This document shows positions 21,947-28,800 of a DNA stretch of 28,800 nucleotides, piece after piece; position 1 is the stretch's first letter; every line of letters starts with the position of its first letter. Origin of the DNA: Clostridiales bacterium (GTDB lineage Bacteria; Bacillota; Clostridia; Oscillospirales; Butyricicoccaceae); the NCBI GenBank assembly GCA_019421385.1, contig JAHZFK010000019.1, positions 1 to 28,800 on the forward strand. The letters run 5' to 3'. The notes under the pieces are model-generated. The model did no database searches, was not told the origin of the DNA, and was given only the letters and a program-made list of their open reading frames with translations. The position numbers and the translations under genes were made by a program.

Positions 21947-22725
21947 CCGAACGCAAATTCTGGCTGGCACTGGCGGCGGTGTTTACTGTCGGTGGCGTGA
22001 TACAGCTGCCGTGGGCGCCGTCGCGCTTCGGCGCGGCATTCTTCCTTGCGCTGGCTGTAGGCTGTGCGGGGATGTGGCTGATGCTGCGCGGAAGGGAAAA
22101 ATACCGCGCCTGCCGCGTGTTGGCGGTTGTGGGACGCGTGCTGTTCGCACTGTTTGTGGTGTCCTTTGCCGCTATTCAGGTGTTCGTCATCCAGTCCGGT
22201 ATGCGGGCGGAGCAAGCGGATACGCAGGCGGACTACTATATCGTGCTCGGCGCGCTGGTCAACCCGGACGGACAGCCGTCCGCAGCGCTTGCCGCACGGT
22301 GCGACACCGCCGCCGACCTGTTGGCTGCCAATCCGGACAGCAAAGCGGTGCTGTGCGGTGGACAGGGCGGCAATGAACCATGCACCGAAGCGGATTCCAT
22401 GTTCGCATACCTGACCGAGCAAAAGGGTGTTGACCCTGCTCGTCTGCTGCGTGAGGATGCGTCCACCAACACGATCGAAAATCTGGCGAATGCGCGTGCG
22501 CTGATCGAGAACGCAGAAAAGCGCGATCATGAAAGCTACACCGCCGCGGTGGTGACGAGCGATTATCATTTGGCGCGTGCCAAAATGCTGATGCGCCGTG
22601 TGGGCTATGAAGAGGGGCTGGGCGTTCCGGCGCCGACGCCCTATCCTGCGCAGTGGGTTGCCGTGCGCTGCCGGGAATATTGCTCGATCCTTGGATTGAT
22701 GCTGACCGGCCGATGGACGGCCTGA
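21943..22725 (+). CDS. YdcF/SanA-like DUF218 membrane protein
   Basis: A 260-residue protein. Two to three N-terminal hydrophobic segments (up to about residue 87) precede a DUF218 domain with YYIVLGALVNPDGQPS, AVLCGGQGGNEP, EDASTNTIENLANA, and VVTSDYHLARAKMLM. These blocks match the YdcF/SanA/ElyC group, linked to envelope integrity or lipid-carrier metabolism in other bacteria. The domain probably faces outward, inferred from the family. The start overlaps the ABC-F stop by 4 nt (ATGA), a translational coupling sign; prfA starts 16 nt after its stop. Confidence 0.88.
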   Translation: MTERKFWLALAAVFTVGGVIQLPWAPSRFGAAFFLALAVGCAGMWLMLRGREKYRACRVLAVVGRVLFALFVVSFAAIQVFVIQSGMRAEQADTQADYYIVLGALVNPDGQPSAALAARCDTAADLLAANPDSKAVLCGGQGGNEPCTEADSMFAYLTEQKGVDPARLLREDASTNTIENLANARALIENAEKRDHESYTAAVVTSDYHLARAKMLMRRVGYEEGLGVPAPTPYPAQWVAVRCREYCSILGLMLTGRWTA

Positions 22726-22741
22726 GGGGAAGGAGAAACGC

Positions 22742-23806
22742 ATGTTTGAAAAAGTGAAGGGGCTGTGCCAGCGCATGGACGAGCTGGAAGCCCGTTTGTC
22801 CGAGCCGGGGCTGTATGACGATCCCGATCGCGCGGCTAAGCTGCTCAAGGAACGCAATGAGCTGGAGCCGATCGTCGCGGCTTACCGCGCCTATGAACAG
22901 GCGCGGCAGACCATTGTTGATGCGACCGAAATGCTGTCCGACCCGGACATGAAGGAGCTGGCGCAGGAGGAGCTGCACGCGGCCAAGGCCGAGGAAAAGC
23001 GGCTCGAAGAGGAACTGAAGATCCTGCTGCTGCCCAAAGACCCGAACGACGACAAAAATATTTTCGTGGAAATACGCGGCGGCGCGGGTGGCGAGGAAAG
23101 TGCGCTATTTGCGGCGGATTTGTACCGTATGTACACGATGTACGCTGATAAACGCGGCTGGCAGACCGAGGTGATGAGTGCGTCCGAGACCGAACTCGGC
23201 GGATACAAGGAAATCGTGTTCCGCGTGGCAGGCGATAAGGTGTATTCACGGCTCAAGTTCGAAAGCGGCGTGCACCGCGTTCAGCGCGTGCCGGAGACCG
23301 AGAGCCAAGGCCGCGTGCATACCTCGACGACGACGGTCGCAGTGCTGCCCGAAGCGGAAGAGGTGGATTTCTACCTTGACCCGAACGACCTGCGCATTGA
23401 TACGTTCCGTTCATCGGGCGCGGGCGGCCAGCATATCAATAAAACATCCTCGGCCATCCGTGTGACCCATATTCCGACCGGGACGGTTGTCGAATGTCAG
23501 GACGAGCGCAGCCAGCACAAGAACAAGGACAAAGCGCTGCGCGTGCTGCGCAGCCGTCTGTACGAAGCCGAGGTCGAAAAGCAGCAGGCCGCCATCGCGG
23601 CTGACCGCAAAAGTCAGGTTGGCACGGGCGACCGCTCGGAACGCATCCGTACCTATAATTTCCCGGAAAATCGGGTGTCCGACCACCGTATCAAGCTGAC
23701 GATTTACAAACTTGACCAGTTCCTGAACGGCGATATGGATGAGGTGCTGGACGCACTGATCGCAGCGGATACGGCTGAAAAGATGAAAGCGCAAAGCGAA
23801 ACCTGA
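22742..23806 (+). CDS. prfA: Peptide chain release factor 1
   Basis: RF1 ends translation at UAA and UAG. The 354-residue length is standard. The catalytic GGQ is in SSGAGGQHINKTSSAIR. The stop-codon selector is RVPETESQGRVHTST, of the RF1 P-x-T form and not the RF2 SPF form. DERSQHKNKDKAL and the C-terminal DRSERIRTYNFPENRVSDHRI block are typical. GGAG lies 8 nt before ATG 22742. The usual neighbour prmC, which methylates the GGQ glutamine, is not next to it here; a small membrane protein gene and then the Sua5 gene follow. Confidence 0.98.
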   Translation: MFEKVKGLCQRMDELEARLSEPGLYDDPDRAAKLLKERNELEPIVAAYRAYEQARQTIVDATEMLSDPDMKELAQEELHAAKAEEKRLEEELKILLLPKDPNDDKNIFVEIRGGAGGEESALFAADLYRMYTMYADKRGWQTEVMSASETELGGYKEIVFRVAGDKVYSRLKFESGVHRVQRVPETESQGRVHTSTTTVAVLPEAEEVDFYLDPNDLRIDTFRSSGAGGQHINKTSSAIRVTHIPTGTVVECQDERSQHKNKDKALRVLRSRLYEAEVEKQQAAIAADRKSQVGTGDRSERIRTYNFPENRVSDHRIKLTIYKLDQFLNGDMDEVLDALIAADTAEKMKAQSET

Positions 23807-23830
23807 CCCCTCGAAAGGAGAAACCCTGCA

Positions 23831-24043
23831 ATGAATGAACTTACTGCCCTGATGCAGTCTGCGCCGTGGATGGTGATTGGCGGCGCGCTGGTGGCCATCA
23901 ATCTGATCCTGTTCGCACTGAAGATCACCAAGAGACTGATTCTGCTGGCAATTGGCGCTGCGCTGGTCGCAGTCGGTATTTATACCGGCGTGATCGACGC
24001 ACCCAATGTGCTGCTTGCACTGTCTCCACTCTTAAATGGATAA
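23831..24043 (+). CDS. Small membrane protein, function unknown
   Basis: A 70-residue protein with two hydrophobic stretches (MVIGGALVAINLILFALKI and LILLAIGAALVAVGIYTGV) separated by the basic turn TKRL, so probably a membrane hairpin. AAAGGAG lies 9 nt before ATG 23831. It sits between prfA and the Sua5 gene with short gaps (24 and 27 nt) in what looks like one operon. No family is recognised. Confidence 0.8.
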   Translation: MNELTALMQSAPWMVIGGALVAINLILFALKITKRLILLAIGAALVAVGIYTGVIDAPNVLLALSPLLNG

Positions 24044-24070
24044 TATCCTCCACATGGAAGTGAAAAATAC

Positions 24071-25099
24071 ATGAAAACGATTCTGCTTTCCCCACAAAAA
24101 GATGAGAAAGCGATAAAAACTGCTGCCGACCTGATTTTGCAGGGCGAAGTGGTGGGTATGCCCACAGAAACGGTTTATGGACTGGCTGCAAACGCCATGA
24201 ATGGGGATGCAGTGGCAAAAATTTTTCGCGCAAAGGGTCGCCCGCAGGATAATCCGCTGATTGTGCATATCGCGGACTTTGAGCAGATCTACGACCTGTG
24301 CCCAGCTGTGCCGCCGCAGGCAAAGCTGCTGGCTGAGGCGTTCTGGCCCGGCCCGCTGACCATGATCGTGCCCAAGGGCGACTGCATCCCGAATGAAGTG
24401 TCGTGCGGGCTGGAAACGGTCGGCATCCGCCTGCCGTCGCATCCGCTGGCGCGAGATTTGATCCGCGCCGCGGGCGTGCCGCTGGCTGCACCCTCTGCGA
24501 ATACGTCCGGCCGTCCGTCTACCACGACGGCTGAGCATGTGCTGCGCGACATGGACGGCAAGATTGCCGCCATTTTGGATGGCGGACCGTGCGGTGTGGG
24601 TGTGGAGTCCACGGTCGTGACGCTGGCGCTCGACACGCCGCGCTTGCTGCGACCGGGCGGCATTACGCTCGAGCAGCTGGAAACCGTGCTGGGCGAGGTC
24701 GAGGTCGACCGCGCGCTGTTTGAAAAAATCGGGGACGATGTCAAAGTATCCGCGCCGGGCATGAAGTACCGCCATTATGCGCCCAAAGCGCCGGTAACTG
24801 TCGTGCGCGGAGACCCACAAAAGACGGCAGACTATATTGCAGAACATATCTGCGGCCCCACTGGCGTGCTGTGTTTTGATGAATATAAAGAACAGTTCCC
24901 CACTTGCACGGTGGAATGCTTCGGTTCCCAATCCGACCTTGCCGCGCAGGCGAGGGAGGTGTTCGACCGGCTGCGCGCGTTTGACGAGACCGATGTGCAG
25001 CAGATCTGGGCGCAGTGCCCGTCGGATGAGGGATTGGGGCTGGCGGTCGCCAATCGCATCAAAAAAGCGGCGGGGTTCCATGTGATCGAACTCGACTGA
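24071..25099 (+). CDS. ywlC: L-threonylcarbamoyladenylate synthase (Sua5/YwlC type)
   Basis: This enzyme makes threonylcarbamoyl-AMP from threonine, bicarbonate and ATP for the t6A modification of ANN-reading tRNAs. The 342-residue length shows the long Sua5/YwlC form: a YrdC domain (PTETVYGLAANA near residue 31, KGRPQDNPLIVHI, LTMIVPKG, VGIRLPSHPLAR, APSANTSGRPSTT) followed by the linker SAPGMKYRHYAPKAPV and a C-terminal Sua5 domain. GGAAG lies about 10 nt before ATG 24071. Placement after prfA is common in Firmicutes. coaE follows after 29 nt. Confidence 0.95.
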   Translation: MKTILLSPQKDEKAIKTAADLILQGEVVGMPTETVYGLAANAMNGDAVAKIFRAKGRPQDNPLIVHIADFEQIYDLCPAVPPQAKLLAEAFWPGPLTMIVPKGDCIPNEVSCGLETVGIRLPSHPLARDLIRAAGVPLAAPSANTSGRPSTTTAEHVLRDMDGKIAAILDGGPCGVGVESTVVTLALDTPRLLRPGGITLEQLETVLGEVEVDRALFEKIGDDVKVSAPGMKYRHYAPKAPVTVVRGDPQKTADYIAEHICGPTGVLCFDEYKEQFPTCTVECFGSQSDLAAQAREVFDRLRAFDETDVQQIWAQCPSDEGLGLAVANRIKKAAGFHVIELD

Positions 25100-25128
25100 C
25101 TGCATAACCCGCAAAAGAAGGTGGAAAA

Positions 25129-25719
25129 ATGAGAATCATCGGGCTGACCGGCGGCAGCGGCACGGGCAAGGGCACGTTTGCCGCGCTGCTGCGTGAAAAA
25201 GGCGTGGGCTGGGTGGATGCGGATGCGGTGTATCGCACGCTGTGCGCGGAAAACCGAGAGATGCTCGCCGCGCTTGACGCGGCCTTCGGCGGCGTTCTGA
25301 ATCAAAGCGGTGCGCTCGACCGCCCCAAACTCGCCTCCATCGTGTTTGCCGACCCGGAAAAGCTGAAACAACTCAATGAGATCACCTTGCCATATATCCG
25401 CGCAGCATCGCTGGAGGCCATGCGCGCGCAGGGTGATTGCCCGTTTGTGCTGTACGACGCACCGACGTTGTTTGAGGTCGGCGCGGATGACTTGTGCGAG
25501 CGCATCATCGGCGTACTGGCGGAGACCGAAACACGGGTGCAGCGCATCATGGCGCGCGATGGGCTGGATGATGCTGCTGCCCGCGCCCGCATTGGTGCGC
25601 AGCCGGACGCGGATTTCTACCGTGCGCGGTGCGATTACATTGTGGAAAACAACGGCGGCCTTGCCGATTTACAGCGGCAGGCCGACGCGATTTTTGAAGA
25701 TTTATGCAAAGGAGAATGA
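25129..25719 (+). CDS. coaE: Dephospho-CoA kinase
   Basis: CoaE phosphorylates the ribose of dephospho-CoA, the last step of coenzyme A synthesis. The 196-residue protein has the P-loop GGSGTGKGT (8-16; most relatives have G-S-G-K-S/T here), the DAD motif at 30-32 (WVDADAVYR), and the VLYDAPTLFE and later RIMARDG blocks. GAAGG lies upstream of ATG 25129. Its stop precedes the aminopeptidase start by only 3 nt; the aminopeptidase ribosome site lies inside the end of coaE. Confidence 0.93.
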   Translation: MRIIGLTGGSGTGKGTFAALLREKGVGWVDADAVYRTLCAENREMLAALDAAFGGVLNQSGALDRPKLASIVFADPEKLKQLNEITLPYIRAASLEAMRAQGDCPFVLYDAPTLFEVGADDLCERIIGVLAETETRVQRIMARDGLDDAAARARIGAQPDADFYRARCDYIVENNGGLADLQRQADAIFEDLCKGE

Positions 25720-25722
25720 GTG

Positions 25723-27117
25723 ATGACTTCTGAACAGCTTTTTTATGACAAAAAGCCGGGTTTTGATCGTCTGACCGGCAGCGATAAACGCGGTATGCAG
25801 GCGTATGCCGAGGGATACAAAGCGTTTTTGGACGAAGCAAAGACCGAGCGCGATGCGGTAGCCGAAATGGTGCGCATGGCGGAGGACAAGGGCTTTCGCG
25901 CATGGAAGCGTGACGATATTATCAAACCGGGCGATAAGATCTATCGCATCAACCGTCATAAGGGCATTATGCTTGCTGTTATCGGCAAAAAGGACATTTC
26001 TGAGGGCGTGCGCCTGACTGCCGCCCATCTGGATGCGCCGCGCGTCGATATCCGCACCGTGCCGCTCTATGAGGACGGCGGCATGGCGTTTTTCAAGACG
26101 CATTACTACGGCGGTATCAAAAAATACCAGTGGACAGCGATTCCGCTCGAACTGCGCGGTGTGGTGTGCGTATGCCACAACGGACAGATGAAAAAGGTCG
26201 AGGTGCGCGTGGGTGACAAGCCGGACGACCCGAAGTTCGTCATCACCGACCTGCTGCCGCATCTGGCATCCGAGCAGATGACCAAAAAGGCGACCGAGAT
26301 CATCAAGGGCGAAGGCCTGAATGTGCTGATCGGCTCGGTGCCGAGCGGAACGGTGGACGAAAAGTGCAGCGAGAAGATCAAACTCGCCATCATGGAGCAC
26401 TTGAACCGCCAGTACGGCATGGTGGAAGCAGATTTCCTGTCGGCGGAGCTATGCTGCGTGCCGGCGTTCAAGGCGTGCGATATCGGCTTCGACCGCTCGT
26501 TTGTTGGCTCGTACGGTCACGATGACCGTGTTTGCTCCTATACCGCTGCAACCGCGCTGCTTGACCTCAAGGCAACGCCCGCCCACACCTGCGTGTGCCT
26601 GCTGGTGGACAAGGAGGAGACCGGCTCGGACGGCGTGACGGGTATGCAGTCGCGTGCATTCGATACCTTTATGGCCGATCTGTGCCGCGCGCAGGGCGCG
26701 CTGCTCGAAGAGTGTTACGAAAATTCTGTCTGCCTGTCGGCTGACGTGTGCAACGCGTTTGACCCAAATTATCCCGAGGTTTCGGAAAAGCGCAACGACG
26801 CCAAGGCAAACTGTGGTTTTGCGCTGGTTAAGTACACGGGCGCGCGCGGCAAATCCGGCACATCGGATGCGACCGCGGAGCTAATGGCGCGTATCCGCTG
26901 CATTTTCGACAAGGCGGACGTGGTTTGGCAGACCGGTCAGCTCGGCAAGGTCGATCAGGGCGGCGGCGGCACGGTTGCCATGTATCTGGCAAACCGCAAC
27001 ATCGACACGGTGGATGCGGGCGTGCCCGTGCTGTCCATGCATGCACCGTTTGAGGTGATCGCAAAGCTCGACCTGTATATGGCATATAAGGGATTCGGTG
27101 CCTTCTATAAGGATTGA
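25723..27117 (+). CDS. M18-family aminopeptidase
   Basis: A 464-residue zinc aminopeptidase of the aspartyl-aminopeptidase/aminopeptidase I family, probably cytoplasmic and dodecameric as in relatives. The metal and catalytic residues are visible: H102 and D104 (TAAHLDAPRVD), E298 and E299 (DKEETGSDG), an Asp in SYGHDDRVCSY, and H440 (LSMHAPFE). It trims N-terminal residues from peptides. ATG 25723 is chosen because AAAGGAG is 8 nt upstream; the in-frame GTG one codon earlier is less likely. It is the last gene of the series that begins at the ABC-F gene. Confidence 0.93.
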   Translation: MTSEQLFYDKKPGFDRLTGSDKRGMQAYAEGYKAFLDEAKTERDAVAEMVRMAEDKGFRAWKRDDIIKPGDKIYRINRHKGIMLAVIGKKDISEGVRLTAAHLDAPRVDIRTVPLYEDGGMAFFKTHYYGGIKKYQWTAIPLELRGVVCVCHNGQMKKVEVRVGDKPDDPKFVITDLLPHLASEQMTKKATEIIKGEGLNVLIGSVPSGTVDEKCSEKIKLAIMEHLNRQYGMVEADFLSAELCCVPAFKACDIGFDRSFVGSYGHDDRVCSYTAATALLDLKATPAHTCVCLLVDKEETGSDGVTGMQSRAFDTFMADLCRAQGALLEECYENSVCLSADVCNAFDPNYPEVSEKRNDAKANCGFALVKYTGARGKSGTSDATAELMARIRCIFDKADVVWQTGQLGKVDQGGGGTVAMYLANRNIDTVDAGVPVLSMHAPFEVIAKLDLYMAYKGFGAFYKD

Positions 27118-27148
27118 CCTCTGGGCAAGTAACAATTTGGTGACAAAA

Positions 27149-27175
27149 AGGGCGGCTTTTGCCGCCCTTCATTAC
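27149..27175 (+). terminator. Intrinsic terminator (weak U-tract) after the M18 gene
   Basis: AGGGCGGC (27149-27156) pairs with GCCGCCCT (27161-27168) around TTTT. The tail TCATTACG is only moderately T-rich. Confidence 0.75.
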
Positions 27176-27215
27176 GTCTTTGTTACATTTTGGAGCCAAA
27201 GAACCCAAGCTATGG

Positions 27216-27221
27216 TATCAT
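27216..27221 (+). promoter_or_regulatory. Extended -10 element before the small exported protein gene
   Basis: TATCAT preceded by TGG, 41 bp upstream of the start. No good -35 at 16-18 bp. Confidence 0.4.
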
Positions 27222-27262
27222 AAGCTGAACCCTGAAGGATCATCTGACAGGAGGTTCCGAAG

Positions 27263-27445
27263 ATGACATTCAAACAGGTGCTTTCGTACTTTCTGACCGG
27301 CGCGGCCGTGCTGTCTGTGACGACCACGACGCTGGCCGCGGAGGACCTGCTGCACGACAACGCGGACGGCGCTGCGGATGCGCAGGCGCAGGTGTCCCAT
27401 GCGGAGCGGGTGCAGAGTTCGTACGATGTGTCCGAAGAGGACTGA
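27263..27445 (+). CDS. Small protein with N-terminal export signal or membrane anchor
   Basis: A 60-residue protein. The N-terminus (MTFKQ) and hydrophobic stretch VLSYFLTGAAVLSVTTTTLAA look like a signal peptide with possible cleavage near LAA-ED, or a single membrane anchor. The remaining ~33 residues are acidic and polar. AGGAGG lies 9 nt before ATG 27263, and a very strong terminator follows 2 nt after the stop, so it is a real single-gene unit. No family is recognised. Confidence 0.75.
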   Translation: MTFKQVLSYFLTGAAVLSVTTTTLAAEDLLHDNADGAADAQAQVSHAERVQSSYDVSEED

Positions 27446-27447
27446 CA

Positions 27448-27486
27448 AAAAAGCAGCCGCTGTGCTAGGCACAGCGGCTGCTTTTT
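27448..27486. terminator. Strong bidirectional terminator
   Basis: An 18-bp perfect stem (27448-27465 with 27469-27486) with loop TAG, starting and ending in runs of A and T. It lies between the small exported protein gene and the convergent sensor gene. Confidence 0.95.
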
Positions 27487-27492
27487 GCTCTT

Positions 27493-28563
27493 TTATCCCA
27501 AAATGGAAAATTCGATCTCTTCCAACGGGTAGCCGTCCTCCAAGATCATAGGCGCGTGCAGATTGTGGTCAGCGAGCGCTTCGGGCAGATGCGCGATCGT
27601 GAAATGCAGCTGACTGCCGCCACCTTCGCGCGGGGACAGCAGCAAACTGCCACCATGCAGCTGTGCGATGCGCTGGATGAGCGGCAAGCCCAGTCCGGGC
27701 GGCGTGCCTTGCCGCGCGAGCGCAAGATACTCGTCAAGCGGGGCGGGCATCTGCCATCCGGACAGCAGCGCTTCAAAGCGCGCCGCATCCAGACCCGGCC
27801 CACGGTCGGCAACTGTGATGGTGAAAAACGCGCCGTCGTCATACAGGCTCAGGCAAATGTCGCCGTTCGGCGGTGTGACATGCAGGGCGTTTGTCAGCAG
27901 GTTGTACAGTGCGGTGCGGATGAGCTGCGGTTCGACCAACGCGATACAGGTTTCGTCTGCGTGCACCGTGATAGGAACGGTGCTGTGGGAGGCGGCCTGT
28001 TCGGCTGAATCGCGGCACAGCTCTGCCAGATCGCAATGGTACAATTGCAGCTGTTCGGTCAGCGGTGGGTCGTGCAGAAAATCCGAGTGCAGGAGTAAGC
28101 GGTGCATCCGCAGGCACTGGCGGCGCAGGTGCGCGGCGAGCACAGGATCGTCCACTTGCGCGGCGTCTGCCAGCAAAGCCCCCAGATATTGTGTCCCTTT
28201 GGCATGAAGTACACGAAGCGTGCCGTCGTAAGAGGCGCGGTCGTCGCGCACAAAAGCCAGCAGCGCGCCCTCTCGATGCGGCAGGATCTCCAGACGGTAT
28301 TCCAAACCGTCCAGCTCTTCATAAACCGTATGGGGCGTGTGCGATGCGATGCAGTCCCGCAGGGCGGCGGCCGCCTGTTCGCTGAGCAGCTGGTCGATGC
28401 GTTCGAGCGGGTGCAGTCCGGTCAAACGCGCCGCGGCAGAATTGCCGTTTTCGATATGGAGTGTGGAAGAAACCGTGACGACCGCCGCATCGCGCAGGCC
28501 GGTACGGGCAAGCAGCTCACGCAGGGCGTTTTCGTCAACCTGGGAAAAGAAATTATCCGCCAT
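27493..28563 (-). CDS. PAS-HATPase sensor protein (histidine-kinase-like, degenerate H-box)
   Basis: A 356-residue soluble protein. A PAS-like N-terminal domain (about 20-115; VVTVSSTLHIENGNSAAARLTG) is followed by a short helical region and a C-terminal HATPase domain. The ATP-site boxes are present: N-box TALYNLLTNALHV, G1 DRGPGLD, and G2 GTPPGLGLPLI, ending in GGSLLLSPREGGGSQLHF. The region that should carry the phosphorylated histidine reads LRVLHAKGTQYLG and lacks the usual H-E-x-x-x-P. There is no response regulator next to it. ATG 28563 follows GGAGG by about 7 nt. It may act as a cytoplasmic sensor with an unusual partner, or as a non-phosphorylating ATPase. Confidence 0.8.
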   Translation of the reverse strand: MADNFFSQVDENALRELLARTGLRDAAVVTVSSTLHIENGNSAAARLTGLHPLERIDQLLSEQAAAALRDCIASHTPHTVYEELDGLEYRLEILPHREGALLAFVRDDRASYDGTLRVLHAKGTQYLGALLADAAQVDDPVLAAHLRRQCLRMHRLLLHSDFLHDPPLTEQLQLYHCDLAELCRDSAEQAASHSTVPITVHADETCIALVEPQLIRTALYNLLTNALHVTPPNGDICLSLYDDGAFFTITVADRGPGLDAARFEALLSGWQMPAPLDEYLALARQGTPPGLGLPLIQRIAQLHGGSLLLSPREGGGSQLHFTIAHLPEALADHNLHAPMILEDGYPLEEIEFSILG

Positions 28564-28649
28564 CTCTATCCTCCAAAATATTTTTGTTTCTCTTTGCTGG
28601 GTATAAGGTCATGCGGTGGCTGAAATACTATATTTTGTGGGATGTGCTT

Positions 28650-28679
28650 ATTATACCACCAGACGGGAAGGCATTGCAA
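28650..28679 (-). promoter_or_regulatory. Promoter of the PAS-HATPase gene
   Basis: Minus strand TTGCAA (28674-28679), 18 bp, then TATAAT (28650-28655) preceded by TGG (extended -10). The predicted leader is ~80 nt. Confidence 0.7.
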
Positions 28680-28735
28680 AGAAAAATGTACAAAAAGCAT
28701 AGCTGCAATGACAAAAATTTCACAAATATTACACC

Positions 28736-28765
28736 TTGCGGCAGACGACCCGTTTAGTGTATAAT
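28736..28765 (+). promoter_or_regulatory. Promoter reading out of the right edge
   Basis: TTGCGG (28736-28741), 18 bp, then TATAAT (28760-28765). It is divergent from the sensor gene promoter; the gene it serves lies beyond the window. Confidence 0.6.
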
Positions 28766-28800
28766 AAAACCATCGACAGAGACTCATTAAAAACACTTTA

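Noticed and set aside
1..28800. CRISPR array, prophage or integrative element
   Set aside because: No regularly spaced direct repeats, no cas, integrase, phage structural or conjugation genes. The only mobile element seen is the IS110 copy at the left edge.

Overview
The window looks like chromosomal DNA of a moderately GC-rich, Gram-positive anaerobe of the class Clostridia, probably a gut member of the Oscillospirales/Butyricicoccaceae type. The evidence is AGGAGG-type ribosome sites, frequent TTG and GTG starts, sigma-A promoters with TGn extensions, many U-tailed intrinsic terminators, a TepA-type Clp protease homologue and an SNF-family Na+ symporter. This placement is an inference from gene content; no rRNA or other marker is present. 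All genes appear intact except an IS110-family transposase cut by the left edge.

Left part (1-11,900). An IS110-family element with a structured non-coding end (candidate bridge RNA) lies just upstream of nagB-nagA (amino-sugar catabolism). An AraC-type regulator and an inositol-dehydrogenase-like Gfo/Idh/MocA oxidoreductase follow. A convergent pair of membrane transport genes (ArAE/FUSC-type, then SNF symporter) is divergent from proC. Next come a small membrane-anchored acidic protein, a radical SAM protein with an unusual CX4CX2C cysteine motif, a zinc-dependent phospholipase C-like protein, rnhA and a DUF2238-type membrane protein.

Middle part (11,900-18,460), the most unusual stretch. 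It holds: two tandem, related microproteins (35 and 42 aa) with good ribosome sites and their own promoter; type I asparaginase; a compound array of consecutive hairpins directly after the stop codon of an iron-dependent alcohol dehydrogenase; an intrinsic terminator inside the leader of that dehydrogenase (attenuator); a ~1.03-kb promoter- and terminator-bounded region with no credible ORF and dozens of local and nested helices, the best candidate for an undescribed large structured RNA; a TepA/ClpP-like protease; a dense cluster of DnaA-box-like 9-mers; cyclophilin; a GDPD-like protein without the usual catalytic residues; and a second copy of the hairpin array, conserved in architecture and loops but with different stem sequences.

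Right part (18,460-28,800) is mostly housekeeping: a membrane-anchored lipase, then a long plus-strand series ABC-F ATPase, YdcF/SanA-like protein, prfA, small membrane protein, Sua5/YwlC, coaE and an M18 aminopeptidase. A small exported protein, a PAS/HATPase sensor protein lacking a normal H-box, and a pair of divergent promoters at the right edge complete the window.
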